DNA of 64,000 nt, taken from positions 248,001 through 312,000 of the forward strand of contig BQIX01000001.1 in the NCBI GenBank assembly GCA_021604145.1, given 5' to 3'. Both the position numbers and the translations under genes were made by a program. Below, piece after piece: positions 37,324 through 45,039 of this stretch (its first letter is position 1; each line of letters starts with the position of its first letter). The notes under the pieces were generated by a model. It did not search any database. It worked only from the letters and a program-made list of their open reading frames with translations, and was not told the origin of the DNA. Origin of the DNA: Nitrospirales bacterium. Lineage in GTDB: Bacteria > Nitrospirota > Nitrospiria > Nitrospirales > UBA8639.

Positions 37324-37343
37324 AACTAGGGGTTTGCCTAGTT
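37324..37343. promoter_or_regulatory. Palindromic operator candidate, site 5
   Basis: AACTAGGGGTTTGCCTAGTT, with perfect seven-base half-sites AACTAGG and CCTAGTT. It lies 79 bases ahead of the CBS protein gene at 37423. Confidence 0.7.
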
Positions 37344-37422
37344 TCTTTTGCCCATCGCTTTCACTAACCTGACCGCTATTGTTTGCGGCTTCTGTACCAT
37401 TAATTTTACAGATGGATGACTT

Positions 37423-38013
37423 ATGAAAATCTCATCCTCCTCAATACTTGTCGAAGATATCATGAGTCCTTTTGTCGTTCCGTTGCAAAAAGGTGTTCCT
37501 GTTGGCAAAGAACTCGCGAGGCAGTTGTTTTCCGCACGGTTGCTTGGCTGGCCTGTGGTGGATGAAGAGCAACACCTGGTGGGGATTGTCACGAGAAGCG
37601 ATGTTCTGAAAGCATTGACAGAAGGTTTGGACCAATCAAAAGTTCAACCAGAACAAATTATGAACCTCTCTTTCATTTCTGTCAGTATAGAGCACTCTTT
37701 GTCGGATGCCCTACATGCTATGGTAGAACATAGATTGTCGAGAATTCCTGTGGTGGAAAATCGTCGTTTAGTAGGCATGGTATCACATGCTGATCTTCTC
37801 CATCATCTCCTTGCACCCGGACATGCCAAATCGGTGGCGTTAGATTGGTGTTATCGGTGCGAACAGGTACAGATTTCGAATGTTTGTGTTATCAGTGCAG
37901 AAGATTGGTGTGAGCTTCCATACTTCTTGCTCACACATCGCGTAGATTTTTCAGATGTGAGTATCGTGCCAACCTATTGTCCTCACTGCTTACCGCTTAT
38001 GAACAGAGTCTGA
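37423..38013 (+). CDS. CBS-domain pair protein with C-terminal cysteine-rich tail
   Basis: A 196-residue protein. Two CBS motifs fill residues 8-125 (GWPVVDEEQHLVGIVTRSDV and SRIPVVENRRLVGMVSHADL). The remaining 70 residues are unusual: CYRCEQVQISNVCVISAEDW ... IVPTYCPHCLPL has two CxxC pairs that could form a zinc site, plus a WCELP segment. This gives an energy-sensing pair fused to a possible zinc ribbon. A palindromic operator candidate lies 79 bases upstream. It follows the regulator genes on the same strand. CBS genes are common members of dormancy regulons. Confidence 0.92.
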   Translation: MKISSSSILVEDIMSPFVVPLQKGVPVGKELARQLFSARLLGWPVVDEEQHLVGIVTRSDVLKALTEGLDQSKVQPEQIMNLSFISVSIEHSLSDALHAMVEHRLSRIPVVENRRLVGMVSHADLLHHLLAPGHAKSVALDWCYRCEQVQISNVCVISAEDWCELPYFLLTHRVDFSDVSIVPTYCPHCLPLMNRV

Positions 38014-38025
38014 AATCTAACTATT

Positions 38026-38132
38026 CCCCGTTGCTAGCGACGGAGTCACCGAACAAAGGGAAGAGCTTGAGAAACCGTGGAGTCTCAAAAAGAGTAGCTC
38101 CTCCTCTGATTACTCCGTTGCTTGCGGCGGGG
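38026..38132. repeat. Small non-autonomous element with IS200/IS605-like hairpin ends
   Basis: A 107-base segment whose ends are inverted repeats of each other with 4 mismatches in 21: CCCCGTTGCTAGCGACGGAGT on the left and ACTCCGTTGCTTGCGGCGGGG on the right. Each end can itself fold into a hairpin. The ends resemble those of the intact IS200/IS605 element at 13804-14305 (TATTCCCCG before the left hairpin; GCTTGCGGCGGGGAT at the right). It lies between the CBS gene and the receiver gene and has no coding capacity. A MITE-like derivative moved by a related TnpA is inferred. Confidence 0.6.
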
Positions 38133-38181
38133 ATCTTTTATTCGACATGGTCGTTCGAGTTCTCACGTTGAGAGGAACATA

Positions 38182-38589
38182 ATGAAACAACGCATTTTAA
38201 TCGTTGATGACGAGCCTGTGAATACTCGATTTCTAGAATCGGCATTGGGATTTTTAGGATTTGATGTCGTCATTGCACATAATGGTCGCGAAGGACTAGA
38301 AATTTTAACACATATGATTGTTGATGGTGTCTTATTGGATGTGAATATGCCGATTATGGATGGGCGCACCATGTTGGATGAGCTTCGTTGGAAGGGATAT
38401 ACGATGCCTGTGATTGTGATGTCTGGTAGAATTGACGAATCAACAATGAGATTATTTCTTCAAGAAGGTGCCCAGGCTTTTTTGATAAAACCTTTTGACA
38501 TCAAACCACTCCAAAATATCTGCCAGCGGATCTTCGAAGATAACCAAGAGCAGCAGATGTCCTCATCCCAACTCTCCTCACGCAGGTAA
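38182..38589 (+). CDS. Stand-alone response regulator receiver protein
   Basis: A 135-residue CheY-like protein with no output domain. The acidic pocket is IVDDEP, the phospho-accepting Asp53 is in VLLDVNMP, and the conserved Lys is in FLIKPFDIKPL. ATG 38182 follows AGAGGAAC; the frame is open upstream through the small repeat element, but that part is not protein-like. It could relay or buffer phosphate for the neighbouring multi-PAS kinase. The short tail after residue 120 (QEQQMSSSQLSSRR) is disordered. Confidence 0.92.
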   Translation: MKQRILIVDDEPVNTRFLESALGFLGFDVVIAHNGREGLEILTHMIVDGVLLDVNMPIMDGRTMLDELRWKGYTMPVIVMSGRIDESTMRLFLQEGAQAFLIKPFDIKPLQNICQRIFEDNQEQQMSSSQLSSRR

Positions 38590-38644
38590 ACGGAATGAAA
38601 AGCTCCCAAAAGGCAATGTACATTTCACTCGATAGGAATCAAAT

Positions 38645-38896
38645 ATGAATAGTACTCTCTCCTCAGATGCTGTCAGTGTAGGGAAACGGTGTCCTCGGTG
38701 TAACGGGCTTCTTGTCGTCACTCTGTTGGAATCCGATCCTTCCAATTCAATCGAACCGTTATTCTCAAAAATGTGGCGTTGTTTGAATTGCGGTACGCTG
38801 CTGGACCTCAAAATACTCAGCAATCAGTCTCTGAGGACGAAGCGGGTTTCAGTGAGTGACGTTTCTTCGGCAGATGCTACTGATGATTACGAATAG
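38645..38896 (+). CDS. Zinc-ribbon protein, unknown function
   Basis: An 83-residue protein with two cysteine pairs, CPRCNGLLVV and CLNCGTLLDLKI, about 30 residues apart, typical of a zinc ribbon. A paralogue with the same arrangement and the WRCxNCGxxxxxKIL signature lies at 53663-53860. The C-terminal tail is acidic and Ser-rich. It follows the receiver gene on the same strand (55 bases). Function is unknown; zinc binding is inferred from the cysteine spacing. Confidence 0.8.
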   Translation: MNSTLSSDAVSVGKRCPRCNGLLVVTLLESDPSNSIEPLFSKMWRCLNCGTLLDLKILSNQSLRTKRVSVSDVSSADATDDYE

Positions 38897-39356
38897 AAGA
38901 AGAGGGACAAGGATTCGTTTTTCAAATATTTGCATAAAACACAAGGCATCTGCGAGGTGACATATTGAAGGATTTCGGGATGGCTTACTGTCTCTCCATG
39001 AATCGGATGAATGAAAGAACGTTACTTGAGGATTACAAACTCATGGCTATGCGGTTTACTGTTCGCACGATGGAAATGAAGAACCCCTGTCCCTTCTTTT
39101 TTTAGTATCGCTCTCTGTCAGTCTTATCGAACGCTATTTCAACGAGCTCAGTGGGATAGAAGTCTTTAGGAAGCTTGGAACACAGAGGTCTAAATGATTC
39201 TCCTGTCCGGAATGTCCGTGAATACGGACATTCCGGACAGTTGATTCTTGTGGTGTTGATCCCATGGGTGAAAAAACCGGTGGCCTCAGACCAGCTGTAG
39301 AATGCGATACGAGATGTTCTTGGTTCTTTGGACAAATGTAGAACAGGGAATGTGCT
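38897..39356. other. Intergenic stretch with a weak small frame
   Basis: No firm gene is seen. A plus-strand frame starting MAYCLSMNRMNERTLLEDYK (about 38980-39105, 41 residues) lacks a ribosome site and family features. A long perfect hairpin at 39203-39240 is listed separately. Confidence 0.35.
39203..39240. repeat. Perfect 17-bp inverted repeat (hairpin)
   Basis: CTGTCCGGAATGTCCGT and its exact complement ACGGACATTCCGGACAG are separated by four bases (GAAT). Such a stable stem could be a terminator, an RNA structure or a protein-binding site. No T run follows on either strand, so a classical Rho-independent terminator is not supported. It lies between two zinc-ribbon genes. Confidence 0.75.
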
Positions 39357-39536
39357 ATGACATCCAAGGAAGCCGGACGTTTACAGAAGATATGGTTATT
39401 ACAATATGGTGACAAATTATGTTCTCATAGTCGGGTCGTTGACTCTCTAATAACGAACGATAATCAGAATTCAGAAAGTTTGGTTTGTCGAGAATGTGGA
39501 GCGGTCTTTCCCGATCCCTTAACGCGGCTTGGATGA
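39357..39536 (+). CDS. Small zinc-ribbon protein
   Basis: A 59-residue frame: MTSKEAGRLQKIWLLQYGDK, LCSHSRVVDSLITNDNQNSE, then SLVCRECGAVFPDPLTRLG. The CxH near residue 22 and the CRECG pair near residue 44 form a plausible zinc site, and the layout (a KIWL-x-x-YG start, then a Cys-His, then CxxCG near the end) is one I associate with small uncharacterised zinc-ribbon proteins. The ribosome site (CAGGGA) is weak. A different frame across its end (39485-39871) has no such features and is rejected. Confidence 0.6.
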   Translation: MTSKEAGRLQKIWLLQYGDKLCSHSRVVDSLITNDNQNSESLVCRECGAVFPDPLTRLG

Positions 39537-39957
39537 GTGTCCCAGTTCTTGACGATACTGAAACACGGTATCAGACGATGTTGATTTTTGGGACATATGC
39601 TTTCTTGGATATGTGGTCAATCGCCTCACGCTTTTTCGACATGAGTACCTCACTTGTATATCCTTCCCTTCACCATTATAGATTCATGTTCCCATTCAAC
39701 GTCACGCTCCATGCCCTATTCGAAGTCGTAAGGACCTGGCATCGCCGTTACTTGAAGCATGAATCCAGCTTAGGTAGAGAGCGAACACACTTCAATCAAA
39801 TAGACTTCGACCTGCGTGAAAATCGTAACGCGTTTATGAAAATACCTGTCTGTTATTGGCATTGTTCTTGAATCACTGCCAGTTCATACGACGCAAGCTG
39901 AATAGAGCCAGCGCACTTATTGATTCATTAATTTTCCTAACCAGAGAGGGGGACTCA
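39537..39957. other. Intergenic stretch, no gene recognised
   Basis: A plus-strand open frame crosses this stretch but shows no ribosome site, domain or signal peptide, and its start lies inside the zinc-ribbon gene. I see no other features. The promoter of the mannose-1-phosphate guanylyltransferase operon is presumably here. Confidence 0.4.
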
Positions 39958-40920
39958 ATGATGTCAACCCACGTGAATGAAAATCTTTGGTCTATCGTAC
40001 TTGCAGGCGGTGAAGGAGAACGTACACGTCCCTTTATTGAAGAATGGCTCGGCTATCATCTTCCGAAGCAGTATTGTACGTTCGTGGGGAACCGTTCCAT
40101 GCTTCAACACACGTGGGATCGAGCAATCCATACTAACGCACCTGCTCAACAAGTCACCGTGGTGGCTCGACATCATCGTCAACATGCGTTGTCCCAGGCT
40201 ATTCAAGAAACGGCTGGGCACGTTATTCTTCAACCACAGAATCGAGATACTGCTGCCGGCATTTTCTTGCCGTTGACCTATATTCGAGCTCGAAATCCTC
40301 ATGCCACCGTCGTGATCTACCCGGCAGATCATTTTGTGTTTCCTAAAGATCAATTTATAGAGACGGTACAGCGAGCAATTCAAGCAACAAGCATTTTTAA
40401 AAATCGCATCATGCTCTTAGGTGTCCGGCCAACAGGCCTTGAGCTTGAATACGGATGGATTGAGCCGGGAGGGCCTCTGGGTTGGAGTCACGGACAGTGC
40501 GTGCGTCGAGTTCATGCGTTTCTTGAGAAACCAGGCCCTCTCGAGGGCTTAACGGCGTTGTCCAATGGAGCTCTCTGGAACACGTTTATAATGGCTGCGA
40601 ACGTGACGACGTTATGGCGATTAGGGTGGAAGTACATGCCTGAAGTCATGGAGCCATTTCAAAGATTAGAACATGCGATTGGTACATCTCGGGAAAGCTC
40701 GACGCTCGATGAGATTTATTGTGATATGCCAAAAAGAAATTTTTCATCTGATCTTTTAGCCCGTGCCCCTGAATCTGTTGGAGTGATCGAACTCAAAGAT
40801 GTTTTATGGAGTGATTGGGGTCGACCTGAACGTATTATTGATATGCTTCGAGTAATTGGAAAAGAGCCAGCATTTTCTCAAAAACATGTGAAACGTCCTG
40901 AGCTTGTGGAGGTCTCGTGA
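39958..40920 (+). CDS. Mannose-1-phosphate guanylyltransferase-like nucleotidyltransferase
   Basis: A 320-residue sugar nucleotidyltransferase. The N-terminal loop WSIVLAGGEGERTRPFIEEW is the nucleotide-binding signature, RTRP containing the catalytic Arg-Pro; LPKQYCTF, QPQNRDTAAGIFLPLTYI and IYPADHFVF match GDP-mannose pyrophosphorylases. It would make GDP-mannose for polysaccharide or glycoconjugate synthesis. It is shorter than ManC because the C-terminal isomerase part is missing. ATG 39958 follows GAGAGGGGG. The next gene (DUF2934) starts inside its stop codon, so the two are co-translated. Confidence 0.92.
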   Translation: MMSTHVNENLWSIVLAGGEGERTRPFIEEWLGYHLPKQYCTFVGNRSMLQHTWDRAIHTNAPAQQVTVVARHHRQHALSQAIQETAGHVILQPQNRDTAAGIFLPLTYIRARNPHATVVIYPADHFVFPKDQFIETVQRAIQATSIFKNRIMLLGVRPTGLELEYGWIEPGGPLGWSHGQCVRRVHAFLEKPGPLEGLTALSNGALWNTFIMAANVTTLWRLGWKYMPEVMEPFQRLEHAIGTSRESSTLDEIYCDMPKRNFSSDLLARAPESVGVIELKDVLWSDWGRPERIIDMLRVIGKEPAFSQKHVKRPELVEVS

Positions 40921-41237
40921 TGAAAAAAAAAGATACAGCAACCCATAACCTATCACCGGAGCAAGCCTCTGACGTGTCACCACGTCGTGCGAAGCTCATT
41001 AAAAAACGAGTCAGAACTTCAACTAAAACATTAACTGAAGATGTCATAACCCCTAATCGTACGAGTTGGGGCGACACTGCTGGTCGTCAGGATATACCTA
41101 CTCCACATTTTGAAGAACGAATAGCCTTTAGGGCATATGAACGCTTTCTCGATCGAGGCGGGCATCATGGACACGATCTTACCGACTGGCTTGCCGCTGA
41201 ACGGGAGGTAATGTCAGACAGTCAATGTAGTCCGTAA
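40920..41237 (+). CDS. DUF2934 domain protein
   Basis: A 105-residue protein with a basic N-terminal half and the C-terminal DUF2934 pattern: EERIAFRAYERFLDRGGHHG, then HDLTDWLAAEREVM. The function of the domain is unknown. ATG 40920 overlaps the preceding stop (TGATG). A second DUF2934 protein lies at 56564-56863. The Lys/Arg-rich region (RRAKLIKKRVRTSTK) could bind nucleic acid, but that is only a guess. Confidence 0.85.
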   Translation: MKKKDTATHNLSPEQASDVSPRRAKLIKKRVRTSTKTLTEDVITPNRTSWGDTAGRQDIPTPHFEERIAFRAYERFLDRGGHHGHDLTDWLAAEREVMSDSQCSP

Positions 41238-41381
41238 TGGTTGTTTCCAGCCTCTGAAGACCACAGATCAGATGTTCATCGTTTACCGCTGTCACGTTAC
41301 TAGAGGCGAAAATTTATCTTTGTTGAAGGACATGCAGAGGGATAGGTTTGCATTATATTTATTATACAAGGAGGACTTGTT

Positions 41382-41834
41382 ATGAATATGCTAACACGTT
41401 GGGATCCGATGCAAGAGTTTCAAGACTTCGAAAAACGCCTGGGTTCATGGTTTGGACGTGCACCGGTTTCGAAAAACGGCGAGAAGGAATCGATGCGATT
41501 GACTGAATGGGCACCGTTAGTCGATATTACCGAAGATGACAAAGAGTACCTGATTAAGGCTGATTTGCCAGAAATGAAAAAAGACGATATCAAGGTCACC
41601 GTTCGTGAGGGAATACTCACACTCTCGGGTGAACGAAAGTATGAAAAAGAAGAGAAAGACAAAAAATATCATCGTGTCGAGCGGGCATACGGCAGCTTCC
41701 AGCGAAGTTTTAGTATGCCTGACGATACTGATGAAAGTAAGGTTTCTGCTCAATTCAAAGATGGCGTAATGCAGGTTCATTTGCCGAAAAGCGAAAAGGC
41801 CAAAGTCAAAACACATGAGATAAAGGTCGGCTGA
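41382..41834 (+). CDS. Hsp20/alpha-crystallin small heat shock protein
   Basis: A 150-residue small heat shock protein that holds unfolding proteins. The alpha-crystallin domain covers about residues 42-145: WAPLVDITEDDKEYLIKADL, REGILTLSGERKYEKE, HRVERAYGSFQRSFSMPDD, and FKDGVMQVHLPK. A strong ribosome site (AAGGAGG) precedes ATG. The gene is monocistronic and is followed by a strong inverted repeat at 41904-41943. With Usp, CBS and CbpA genes nearby it fits the stress theme; Hsp20 is also a classic dormancy-regulon product. Confidence 0.95.
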   Translation: MNMLTRWDPMQEFQDFEKRLGSWFGRAPVSKNGEKESMRLTEWAPLVDITEDDKEYLIKADLPEMKKDDIKVTVREGILTLSGERKYEKEEKDKKYHRVERAYGSFQRSFSMPDDTDESKVSAQFKDGVMQVHLPKSEKAKVKTHEIKVG

Positions 41835-41903
41835 GCAGAGGCGCAACACAATAATCTTATGGTAGTTGAACGAATGGGTGTTTACGACATAGGAGCAACG
41901 AAG

Positions 41904-41943
41904 GTATAAGCGGGAAGAGGCCTTTTTATCTTCCCGCTTATAC
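41904..41943. terminator. Candidate terminator hairpin after Hsp20
   Basis: A perfect 15-bp stem, GTATAAGCGGGAAGA and TCTTCCCGCTTATAC, with a 10-base loop, lies 70 bases after the Hsp20 stop. The stem is strong, but there is no downstream T run, so termination is inferred from position and stability. Confidence 0.55.
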
Positions 41944-42104
41944 TAGGGAACCAAGAGTCAATCATGAGGAAAGCGCATGGGTAAACTGTTCAATTCAGTC
42001 GTGTATGCCAGACGTTTCTCGTGTTTCTGGCCATATTCGCGTTCGGAATGAGCGCAAGACGATGGAGAACGGTTACTCTCACTTCGTTTTAGCGGAGCAT
42101 TATC

Positions 42105-42434
42105 GTGACAGATCGAAAGTTCCGACTGTGTGCATTCGCGTTCAGTTTATTCTTACCGTTCACCATGAGTGTTCTCGTTTGGTCTCAAAACTCCTCTCAC
42201 GATCCTGATCGTCTTCAAAGCCAAGCCTCACTTCAGAACCAGGACCCAGAAAAAGAGATGTATTGGGAAAAAGAACAACTTCTTGAGCAGCTCAAAGAGA
42301 CAGAAACGAAGCAAGAACATTTGCAGGAGCCTATCCCTTCTCAAGACCGCTCCAAGTCACCAAGTTCTCCTTTGACCGGATCAAACCGTGGAGTAGGGCA
42401 GGGTGGTGAGATGGGACAGGGCGGAGGCCGATAA
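42105..42434 (+). CDS. Small exported protein, unknown function
   Basis: A 109-residue protein with a signal peptide (MTDRKFRLCAFAFSLFLPFT, cleavage near VWSQ), then an acidic, charged helical middle (KEMYWEKEQLLEQLKETETK) and a glycine-rich tail (RGVGQGGEMGQGGGR). No family is recognised. The likely start is GTG 42105; the ribosome site is weak. Low complexity after residue 50 makes function hard to guess. It stands alone. Confidence 0.55.
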   Translation: MTDRKFRLCAFAFSLFLPFTMSVLVWSQNSSHDPDRLQSQASLQNQDPEKEMYWEKEQLLEQLKETETKQEHLQEPIPSQDRSKSPSSPLTGSNRGVGQGGEMGQGGGR

Positions 42435-42676
42435 CATATTCCACCGTTACCTCCTTGTTGTTTACTAATTAAAGCAGCAAGCACTCCCCACCTAGAAGGT
42501 CGGAGAAAGATTGGTCAAGCTTTATGGTTTAGATAGTTAATCTCACGTCATATTCGATAGATCTGAGTACCATTCATGACCATCAGAGGCGACATTTAAC
42601 ATTTAGAATTGACTTTCAACACCTCACACTATTCTGTTCATACCCTGGTTGGGGCATCAAAAGTTGTGGTAAAGGA

Positions 42677-43048
42677 TTACTTGCTTGCGACTGCTTGAAA
42701 TGGGGCAAGCAGACGAATATATGCAATCACATCCATAATGTCTTGGTCTGTTAACCGGTCAGCCCAGCCATGCATCGGACTATACACAACTCCGTATTTT
42801 ATAGTGGAAAACAGGTCACTGTTCGTTTTCATGATGGATTCTGACGAGTGGAAGTCCGCTGGTTTCACGATCAGATAGGCGCCTTCCTCTCCATTCCCAT
42901 CTCCATTTTGACCATGGCAGCGCATACAGCTACGTTCATAAATGTGACGCCCATTTACAGGATCTTCGGAAAAATCTTGTGCGTACACGGAAACGGTTAA
43001 GAACATAAAGATTCCAAGAAATTTAGTTATCATGAATATCTGATACAT
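42677..43048 (-). CDS. Exported mono-haem cytochrome c
   Basis: A 123-residue periplasmic cytochrome c with a signal peptide (cleavage near VYAQ), CMRCH at 41-45 followed by GQNGDGNGEEG, and a likely axial Met in YSPMHGWADRLTDQDI. AAGGAG lies 10 bases before the ATG. It is a close paralogue of the cytochrome at 26173-26541. It follows a di-haem peroxidase gene on the same strand, to which it could donate electrons. Confidence 0.93.
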   Translation of the reverse strand: MYQIFMITKFLGIFMFLTVSVYAQDFSEDPVNGRHIYERSCMRCHGQNGDGNGEEGAYLIVKPADFHSSESIMKTNSDLFSTIKYGVVYSPMHGWADRLTDQDIMDVIAYIRLLAPFQAVASK

Positions 43049-43134
43049 TTTAATAGACTCCTTCTATGGATTGAACTTTTTCGGGATTTTTCCACATCGA
43101 ATTTCTTCCTGACAGGCACATCATAAGCGTCTTC

Positions 43135-44208
43135 TTATTCTGGGAGTGTCGGCATTGCAAACGGGATTTCCTCTCCTTTGAGCGCTTGAAGGAACGCCAA
43201 AAGCTCACCCTTTTCTTTCTTCGTCAAATTAAGTGGTTTCATGAAAGTGCTCTTGTTGGCATCGTCTCCCCCGCCTTTGTCTAAGAAATCAATGACTTCT
43301 TCTAATGTCTGAAACGCGCCATCGTGCATGTACGGAGCTGTCTCGTCAATGCTCCGGAGTGTCGGAGTCTTAAATGCACGCCTATCTTTCTCTAAACGTG
43401 TCACATCGTACCGTCCCAGATCCTCCTTCTGAGGCCCAACTTGGGGGACACCAAGATTGTGGAATTGGTTATCGGTAAAGTTTGGACCGTTATGACAGAG
43501 GATACATCGCCCTTTTCCTTTAAACAGTGCCATACCTTTCACGGCCGAATCATTCATTGAAGTTTTGTCTCCCAAGACATACTTATCAAAGGAGGAGTTC
43601 GTCGAGATGACGGTTCGTTCATACGCGGCTAAGGCTTCCGCAATATTTTGAAGGTTGACGCTTGTGCCAAACACTTTTTGAAATAGATCTTGATAGCCTT
43701 TTATTTTCCGTATCTTTATGCTCACAAACTCATGTGTTTCCGCCATTTCAACCGGATTCTGTATCGGACCCAACGCTTGTTCTTCCAACGAACTCACTCG
43801 ACCATCCCAAAACTGCACAGGATTGAACGCCGTGTTATACACTGTTGGCGAATTCCGGCCGCCTTTCTTTCCCCCTACCCCGATAGAAACCGGCTTGGGA
43901 TCCGCAAAGCCCATCGTGGGAAGATGACAAAATGCACAAGAGATAGCATTATTTTTCGATAATCGGCCATCGAAATACAGTTGTTTCCCTAAATCGACTT
44001 TTGCTTTGTAGTTCACATTGGTCGGTGGAATAGGGACAATCGTTGGAAGGGGGCCGATGTCGGGCACACTCATACCGTCAATCTCGACGGTATCGGTGTT
44101 AAACATCGTCGGTGGTGTGAGGTTGGCGTCAACGCCTGTATTCAAATAAAACACCGCGAATGCTACACATACCATGAATATGACAAACCATCTTTGTTGA
44201 ATGTTCAT
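43135..44208 (-). CDS. Di-haem cytochrome c peroxidase (CCP/MauG family)
   Basis: A 357-residue exported enzyme with two haem c sites, CAFCH at 91-95 and CILCH at 235-239. Family features include LGKQLYFDGRLSKNNAISCA, NSPTVYNTAFNPVQFWDGRV, and FKTPTLRSIDETAPYMHDGA, with the last containing a likely axial residue. It would reduce hydrogen peroxide using cytochrome electrons. The start ATG 44208 has AAGGAG six bases upstream; an earlier ATG at 44229 has no such site. A signal anchor (FVIFMVCVAFAVFYL) precedes the mature part. A cytochrome c gene follows on the same strand. Confidence 0.94.
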   Translation of the reverse strand: MNIQQRWFVIFMVCVAFAVFYLNTGVDANLTPPTMFNTDTVEIDGMSVPDIGPLPTIVPIPPTNVNYKAKVDLGKQLYFDGRLSKNNAISCAFCHLPTMGFADPKPVSIGVGGKKGGRNSPTVYNTAFNPVQFWDGRVSSLEEQALGPIQNPVEMAETHEFVSIKIRKIKGYQDLFQKVFGTSVNLQNIAEALAAYERTVISTNSSFDKYVLGDKTSMNDSAVKGMALFKGKGRCILCHNGPNFTDNQFHNLGVPQVGPQKEDLGRYDVTRLEKDRRAFKTPTLRSIDETAPYMHDGAFQTLEEVIDFLDKGGGDDANKSTFMKPLNLTKKEKGELLAFLQALKGEEIPFAMPTLPE

Positions 44209-44290
44209 AACGTACTCCTTCAAGATCATCTTTTTTGGAATCTTTCCTACATCAGGATGTTCTTTTCCTTCGTCATGTTGCTAGCACGGT

Positions 44291-44923
44291 TTATTGACCC
44301 TGCCCATCGATTGGATACTTAATGCTGACCGCCCCGCGGAGGTCTCCCACTTTGTACCCCGTGGCTGCGTCATGGGGGTAGTGTTTGTTGAGCATATCTT
44401 GAATCGCTTCGGGTATTTGCTGAGGGGTTCCATGACAGAGCAAACATTTCGGTTGAATACCAATCGGTTTCATAAATCGAAAATATTGGCCTCCCGGTTC
44501 AGAGACAACCTCGCTATAGGTCATCTCAGTAAAACGCTCGCCGTCTTTGGCGCGCGTTGAAAATTGCTTAAGCACTTCCTGTTCCCAGGCGTCCGGCATA
44601 CCGAGTAAGGGGTTCCGTACTCGTGTGCCAACTCGTGTTACGCGCCAGCCGTTTCCCCGAGATAATCGATTAGCAATCTTCGGGGCCAGCCCAGTGCACA
44701 TCGTAATAGCTTCTGTGGGACCACCTTTCTTCATTTCCGCCGTCAGCGCTGCGCCTAACTCCTTGAGAAATTCTCCCGCCACTACATTTGCAGCCTTTTC
44801 TTTTGGGTCCATGATCGAAGAACCTTGCTGAGGATCAGAAGCCCATACTGAGAAACTCAGGACGGTTGTCATCGCCAAAGCAAGGAAGATAAAGAGAAGC
44901 CTATTCATTTTTTTCGTTTTCAT
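44291..44923 (-). CDS. DUF3365 (Tll0287-like) mono-haem protein
   Basis: A 210-residue exported protein with a signal peptide (LLFIFLALAMTTVLSFSVWA) and a DUF3365 domain. It has CLLCH at 160-164, preceded by FRFMKPIGIQPK, and a C-terminal GYKVGDLRGAVSIKYPID beta-stretch. In DUF3365 proteins the haem sits in a PAS-like fold and may act in redox sensing. It lies between the di-haem peroxidase gene and the second persulfide dioxygenase-rhodanese gene on the same strand, suggesting a shared periplasmic redox role. Confidence 0.88.
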   Translation of the reverse strand: MKTKKMNRLLFIFLALAMTTVLSFSVWASDPQQGSSIMDPKEKAANVVAGEFLKELGAALTAEMKKGGPTEAITMCTGLAPKIANRLSRGNGWRVTRVGTRVRNPLLGMPDAWEQEVLKQFSTRAKDGERFTEMTYSEVVSEPGGQYFRFMKPIGIQPKCLLCHGTPQQIPEAIQDMLNKHYPHDAATGYKVGDLRGAVSIKYPIDGQGQ

Positions 44924-45039
44924 GTTTTTTCCCTCTGCTTGGATTTAACCCTTTACAAAAAATAACAATGAGAGAAGTTCCTCCTGCCTTGATACTTCTA
45001 AGGCTGTGCCTCTGTCTGGCTAATGGCCGAATGATCAGG

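Noticed and set aside
39485..39871. A 128-codon plus-strand frame
   Set aside because: It overlaps the end of the small zinc-ribbon gene in another frame and has no ribosome site, signal or domain pattern.
41937..41956. ATACTAGGGAACCAAGAGTC as another operator copy
   Set aside because: Only the left half matches; the right half and spacing do not.
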